NCBI GenBank assembly: GCA_029718625.1
Contig: CM056391.1
Span: 26,328,281 to 26,392,280 of the forward strand
Source of the DNA: Synaphobranchus kaupii
Lineage: Eukaryota; Chordata; Actinopteri; Anguilliformes; Synaphobranchidae
DNA length: 64,000 nucleotides
Direction of reading: 5' to 3'
Part shown: positions 59,743-64,000 of the stretch, piece after piece
Layout: each line of letters begins with the position of its first letter
Position numbering within the stretch: the stretch's first letter is position 1
Position numbers and translations under genes: made by a program
Notes under the pieces: generated by a model
The model's database searches: none
What the model saw: only the letters and a program-made list of their open reading frames with translations
Told to the model about the DNA's origin: nothing

Positions 59743-60238
59743 TGTTGTGGAATAAAGCCACTCTGAGGTTCGGACTGGTGAAATTCAAGAAGTTTTATTC
59801 ATGCGCGTGGAGAATAAACACATCATTGACAGTCAGTGTCCATTCTGAAGTTTCACAAAACAAGCCTTCATACTTATATGCTTTTAATTATACAAAACAG
59901 GATAGAGACTGTCCTCCTATCACACAGTTAATTGTTTTGGGAACATCTCATCGCCTTATCATCCTCAGCTTCCTCAGCTCCCCCTGACCCAAGGCCTCAC
60001 AGCCCTGGTTCCAGACACACAATCACACACAGGCGGGAGAAGAGTTTTATTATGGCTTCCAAGCAGTTCCCTTAGTTCACACCCTCAGTCAATTCCTTCA
60101 GTCAATTATCCTGCGCAAAGTTTCCAGCTCCTGGAAGCACGCAAACTAAGCCAAAAGCAAGGCCACAAGGCCCTCCGGTTATACAGGTTATATCATTTTA
60201 ATTTTTATACTGCAATTATAATTACAGAAACTTCCACA
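59743..60238 (-). mobile_element. ERV-like solo LTR, 496 bp, 4-bp duplication CCAA
   Basis: The plus strand reads TGTTGTGGAATAAAGCC to CTTCCACA, with CCAA on both sides (59739-59742, 60239-60242). On the minus strand the LTR starts TGTGGAAG, has a TATA-like CATATAAG near 59880, a polyadenylation signal AATAAAAC near 59795, and ends TTCCACAACA. The order fits U3-R-U5. A 4-bp duplication is typical of gamma/epsilon-type retroviruses. No internal genes remain. Confidence 0.88.
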
Positions 60239-60242
60239 CCAA

Positions 60243-63200
60243 TATCACTGCGCTCACAGTTCACAGACACATTTTGGTTTATTTTACAGGAAAGATTAAA
60301 AGACTCACCTATGTGTTATGAAAGAAAATATTATTGCTTTTTTTCTTGTTTAAGCCGCCAACAAGATTAGACCTATACTGAACTTGTATTAGAAGTGATT
60401 TGTTTCCTTGTTTAACTTTTCTGATTGCCTTTGGTGTTCGCATATTTTGTGAAAATGGACGAGTTAGCTGATCTTAAAATTAAAACATAATATTTATAGT
60501 TTGGTTACAAGTAGTAAAACTACTCCTGTATGTTGTTTGGTGTAGCCTACTGACTGCCTACTGAAACTTTATGGCAAAGCTAATGTTTCGGCCTGGTCCA
60601 AACATTGGGAAATAAAGAGATAATTTTTCCCGTATGATGTTTTGATGTCTCGTCGTTTACATAAACTCTGGATTACAGTATGAGCATATTTCTTATACAG
60701 ACTATATTAATTGACATAAATTATAGAGAACTGTATAATCAGCGATGAAGCCAAGCTGATATTTTCCAAAAGGGAGCCGAAAGTTAATTGGAGTTTTTTT
60801 TTATTTTTCTCCATTTCCGCCTGTTTTGCAGAAGGCGACCGGTCATACCACTCTAGCATGCCAACTCCCTGGCTGCCGCTGAACGCCCACATTGTGCGCC
60901 ACGAGTCGAGGGGCTACCAACAAAGATGTTCTAGTGCTAAGATGTCATTACAACTCCTCTCATTTCCATCTGGTCCTAATGTGCAATGTCCGTACAACCC
61001 TCTCCCACTTAGGTTATATCTTGTCTTGTTTTATTATCGCTGATGTCAACTGACTTGTGGAAGGAACTAGCAACATGGGTAAAGACGGATTGGAGGGTTT
61101 ACAAAAGTATGTTCTTTCCCATATTTAGAAGTATACTTTTGACTTGTATAAACCAAAATCTGTGGAATTAATAAATATTACAAATGACAAATAAAAAATA
61201 TATGTTAAGACCTAAGAGAGGCAAAAATCTGATTTGGCACATACCCCCACAGTTTGAATGAGTATGACGCCACTGACTGTCATGCATTGCAGTTTAGGTA
61301 CAGTTAAAATGATACAAAGAAAACAAACTAGCATTTTAACGCTCCAAATTTTGCTGCAGCAGAATGTGTCCCTATCGAAACAGTCTAGCTCAAGGAATTG
61401 TGGATTCACAATAGCTGGAATGGAGTTCTGTGAATCCATCCTATTTACTTTGCAGAAGACGGTATACTTCGAGCCTACTGCGTTTTGCGAATTACCAAAC
61501 AGTAAAACCTGGCGTGCTTTAAATTGCATACAGTCAACAGAACTGCAAACAGTACATGCTCTGTGGTTACTGACACACCGATGGATTAAATCTACAAATG
61601 TCCGAACACTTCCAATAAACTTGTCGACTGCCGGCAAAAAAACAACACAATCACCAGTGGGAATCGATTGTTTGGACATAACTAAACAGTTCCCCTTCAC
61701 AGGCTCTCTGATTAACTATTGGTCCTGAAATGTATTTCAATAGCATTGCAGATTCACAGAATGAGCAGATGCACTCCCACATTAGTCTGTAACCTAGTAG
61801 GATTTTGAATCCTGTTCTAACAAATGAAAGAACTGCCTGCGGAGAAGTAATGTAGATCAAAGACGTAGACTAATAGCCTCAACGGCAACCTGTGATGAAT
61901 CTTAGACAGAGGACTGAGATGACGACAAACAAGACCGCTGCTTTTTCAGAGAATCCCACACCCTTTGAAACTGGCCATATTACATTTTGCTGTCATTTGA
62001 TATAATGTTCCAGTGTTAAGTAAGTGCCAGACTGTATGCAGCAAGAAACAAATATCCAAATGCTTCAGCCAGCAAAAGCAGACACGAGATATAGAGACAG
62101 ACTTGAGGACTCAGAGAGACTATCATCTTCCTCCCAACCAGACCTTATTTAATGAGGAAAATCAACAGTGCATCTCATGGAGCAAAGATGATATTCGCGG
62201 CCTCAGATCATTTTATCCGTGGAGAGAATGGACGTACTGTGCAGCAGACCTTTATCTCAACAATAGCCTGTGCTTGTTTGTTCTATAGAGCGTTACCCCT
62301 CACCACAGCTAAGGTAATGTTTAAGGCGATAGTCCTCAAGCTTTTCATGTCTTCCCACAGACCACTGGCACATTAATATGTCGACAAAGCACATGCAAAT
62401 GTTGGTTTAATCAAAATAAAAGGTGCATATTTGAAGTGTGTAATAAATGCAAATTAACTTTCAAGCATCTATGAATGGTTGTACCTGTTTGTCTGAGCAA
62501 AGACTTTGCCAGATCACAGTTTGAGAATGTATGGTACTGGATTAAAGTCTACAGTATTGACTTGCATGTTGGAAGTCTGCACATGCAGCCCTGAGGAAGG
62601 TGTTTAGCCTTCCTCACTTCGGTATTTAGCTACATAGATGTACAAGGTAAAAAGTGTATGTGACCTTGAATAAAGGAATTTACCAAGTAAATAATGTACC
62701 GCAATTCAATTTCTCAAGGCTGTTCTGTAAATACGATGGTATCAACTTGCTAAAGCGGTTAGGATAAAGGTTTTAAGACAGTGAGACACAGGGAATTAAG
62801 GAATCCTTAGTTTATCATACTTTCATCAGTGTCGGTATTGTTAAAAAATATTCATTTTTAATTACCGGTACTGGCCTCACTAAGCTTTTTTTTCCCCAAG
62901 GAAAAACAAAATGTTAATTTAATTCAAGAGTATGTCTCTTTGATAGACATCAGGTGCATTTACAGTCAAGCCTGCATCTCCAGTGACAAGATAATAACCA
63001 CACAGAAATCTTTGAAGCAGTAATGAAAAAAATTGAAGAAATGCATATCCAATTAAGAAAGCAAATGGAATATAAAAGTACTTGTCTTCTGTTTTGCCAG
63101 GCCGTTGAAAGTGAGATTTGGTCAGAGATACACCACCACATGTCTAGCCTCTCCTGAACCTTGCATCTTAATCCAGCCAAAACCGGCAACTTGTAATTCC

Positions 63201-64000
63201 GCAGACTGCACATTTCCAACATTCAAGCTCCGTTCAGATTCCTTAATCTCCCGTCCATCTCTCCACACTTTCTTTACAGGCGCACAGCCAAGATAATTAG
63301 ACAGACCTGGCGAGATACACAGAACAGGCTGAACTCCTACTCGCTGTTCCACCTTCCGCAAAGCGTGTAGGCAGAGTCAGGCCTGCTTTAGGAAGCCTAG
63401 GCAGAGAGGCGTCCATTTGAGATCATTGTGTTCTATCCCCCCGCACTGAGTGGGCAATTCGGCATCCACCTCCTTCCTGAAACATCACCGATGATGCACC
63501 TTCAAAAGTCTGAAGTTTCTCCAGAAGTTTCCATAGGGCCAGAGTTCATCTGATGGATAATCCGTTCCACAATAAAAGGCGCGAGTTGAAACATGTCACG
63601 AGTTGAATTCCTCACGGTATTATTTTCCAGCACAGTAAACACAGAGCAGATTAGATGCATTGGGAGGGGCAGAGAGGAAGAACATACCCAAAGTAGTCAG
63701 TGATACAAAATATAATGTTGGAAATAATGAAAATATATAATGATGGAAAACACACTGGAAAGATGGATGGAGCTGCGGAGCTCCGGAGGGTAACTGCAAT
63801 ACAGAGCTGAAGGCATTTCTGCCCCTAAACTCAACCCCAACCATTGAGCAGAGGCACTTTTCACCCATAGCATATGACATACCCCAGCTCCAGTACAGAT
63901 ATAAATACCATGACAAGCCCTGAAATGTCGTTTCCAGAAAGACAGAGTGGACATTGTGTTTCCGACTAAACTCTTAGAGCTCAAAGTCTTACCCATTCAT
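60243..64000. other. unassigned noncoding DNA
   Basis: No gene is recognised. Long open frames on both strands overlap at 61212-61728 without any domain. 60820-60950 and 63090-63480 are moderately GC-rich and low in repeats. Nothing supports exons: no frame ends at convincing splice sites. Confidence 0.45.

Overview
This window is vertebrate, almost certainly teleost, genomic DNA. It is AT-rich, has no operon-like gene packing, and no host protein-coding gene can be supported. It is dominated by transposable elements typical of fish: a tRNA-derived V-SINE ending in TGTAA repeats (the tail shared with eel- and zebrafish-type L2-clade LINEs), Tc1/mariner relatives, hAT-type MITEs with 8-bp target duplications, a Kolobok-like TTAA element with a THAP-domain remnant, a Penelope-like GIY-YIG fragment, a chromodomain Ty3/gypsy element and two solo LTRs. 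The SINE tail makes an eel-like or other teleost plausible; the species cannot be fixed from the sequence.

Layout. 1-7 kb: noncoding DNA with a complete V-SINE (2074-2301) and a ~2 kb DNA transposon (4335-6395) carrying a 274-bp tandem duplication. 7-13.5 kb: a TA-type element (7023-7705), an LTR-like block, a split minus-strand V-SINE and a Tc1 terminus. 17.7-20.3 kb: a hairpin-ended element with an internal tRNA-like segment (second copy at 38 kb), the 3' end of a Penelope-like element, and a fragment of the TTAA element's arm. 23.3-26.9 kb: a 3.6-kb nested composite with ~255-bp inverted termini; inside it lie a fold-back element, itself split by a solo LTR with a perfect 5-bp duplication, and an ~80-bp minisatellite. 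30.7-33.7 kb: two arrays of short palindromes (ACTAGT and relatives) spaced almost exactly 21 bp apart flank 2 kb of other DNA; this is the most unusual structure in the window. 34.4-43.5 kb: a frameshifted chromovirus on the minus strand, with gag-protease separated from RT-RNase H-integrase by 4.4 kb of at least three later insertions. 44.8-52.3 kb: five small MITEs with clear target duplications, and a CpG-rich block (47.2-47.7 kb) ending in a strong splice donor. 56-58 kb: copies of one GC-rich repeat, one interrupted by a 232-bp Harbinger-type insertion whose empty site is preserved in the other copy. 59.7-60.2 kb: an ERV-like solo LTR on the minus strand.

Nothing here works together as a pathway. 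The window reads as an intergenic or intronic region recording layered transposon insertions; several blocks of lower-repeat sequence may be conserved regulatory DNA, but that needs cross-species alignment.
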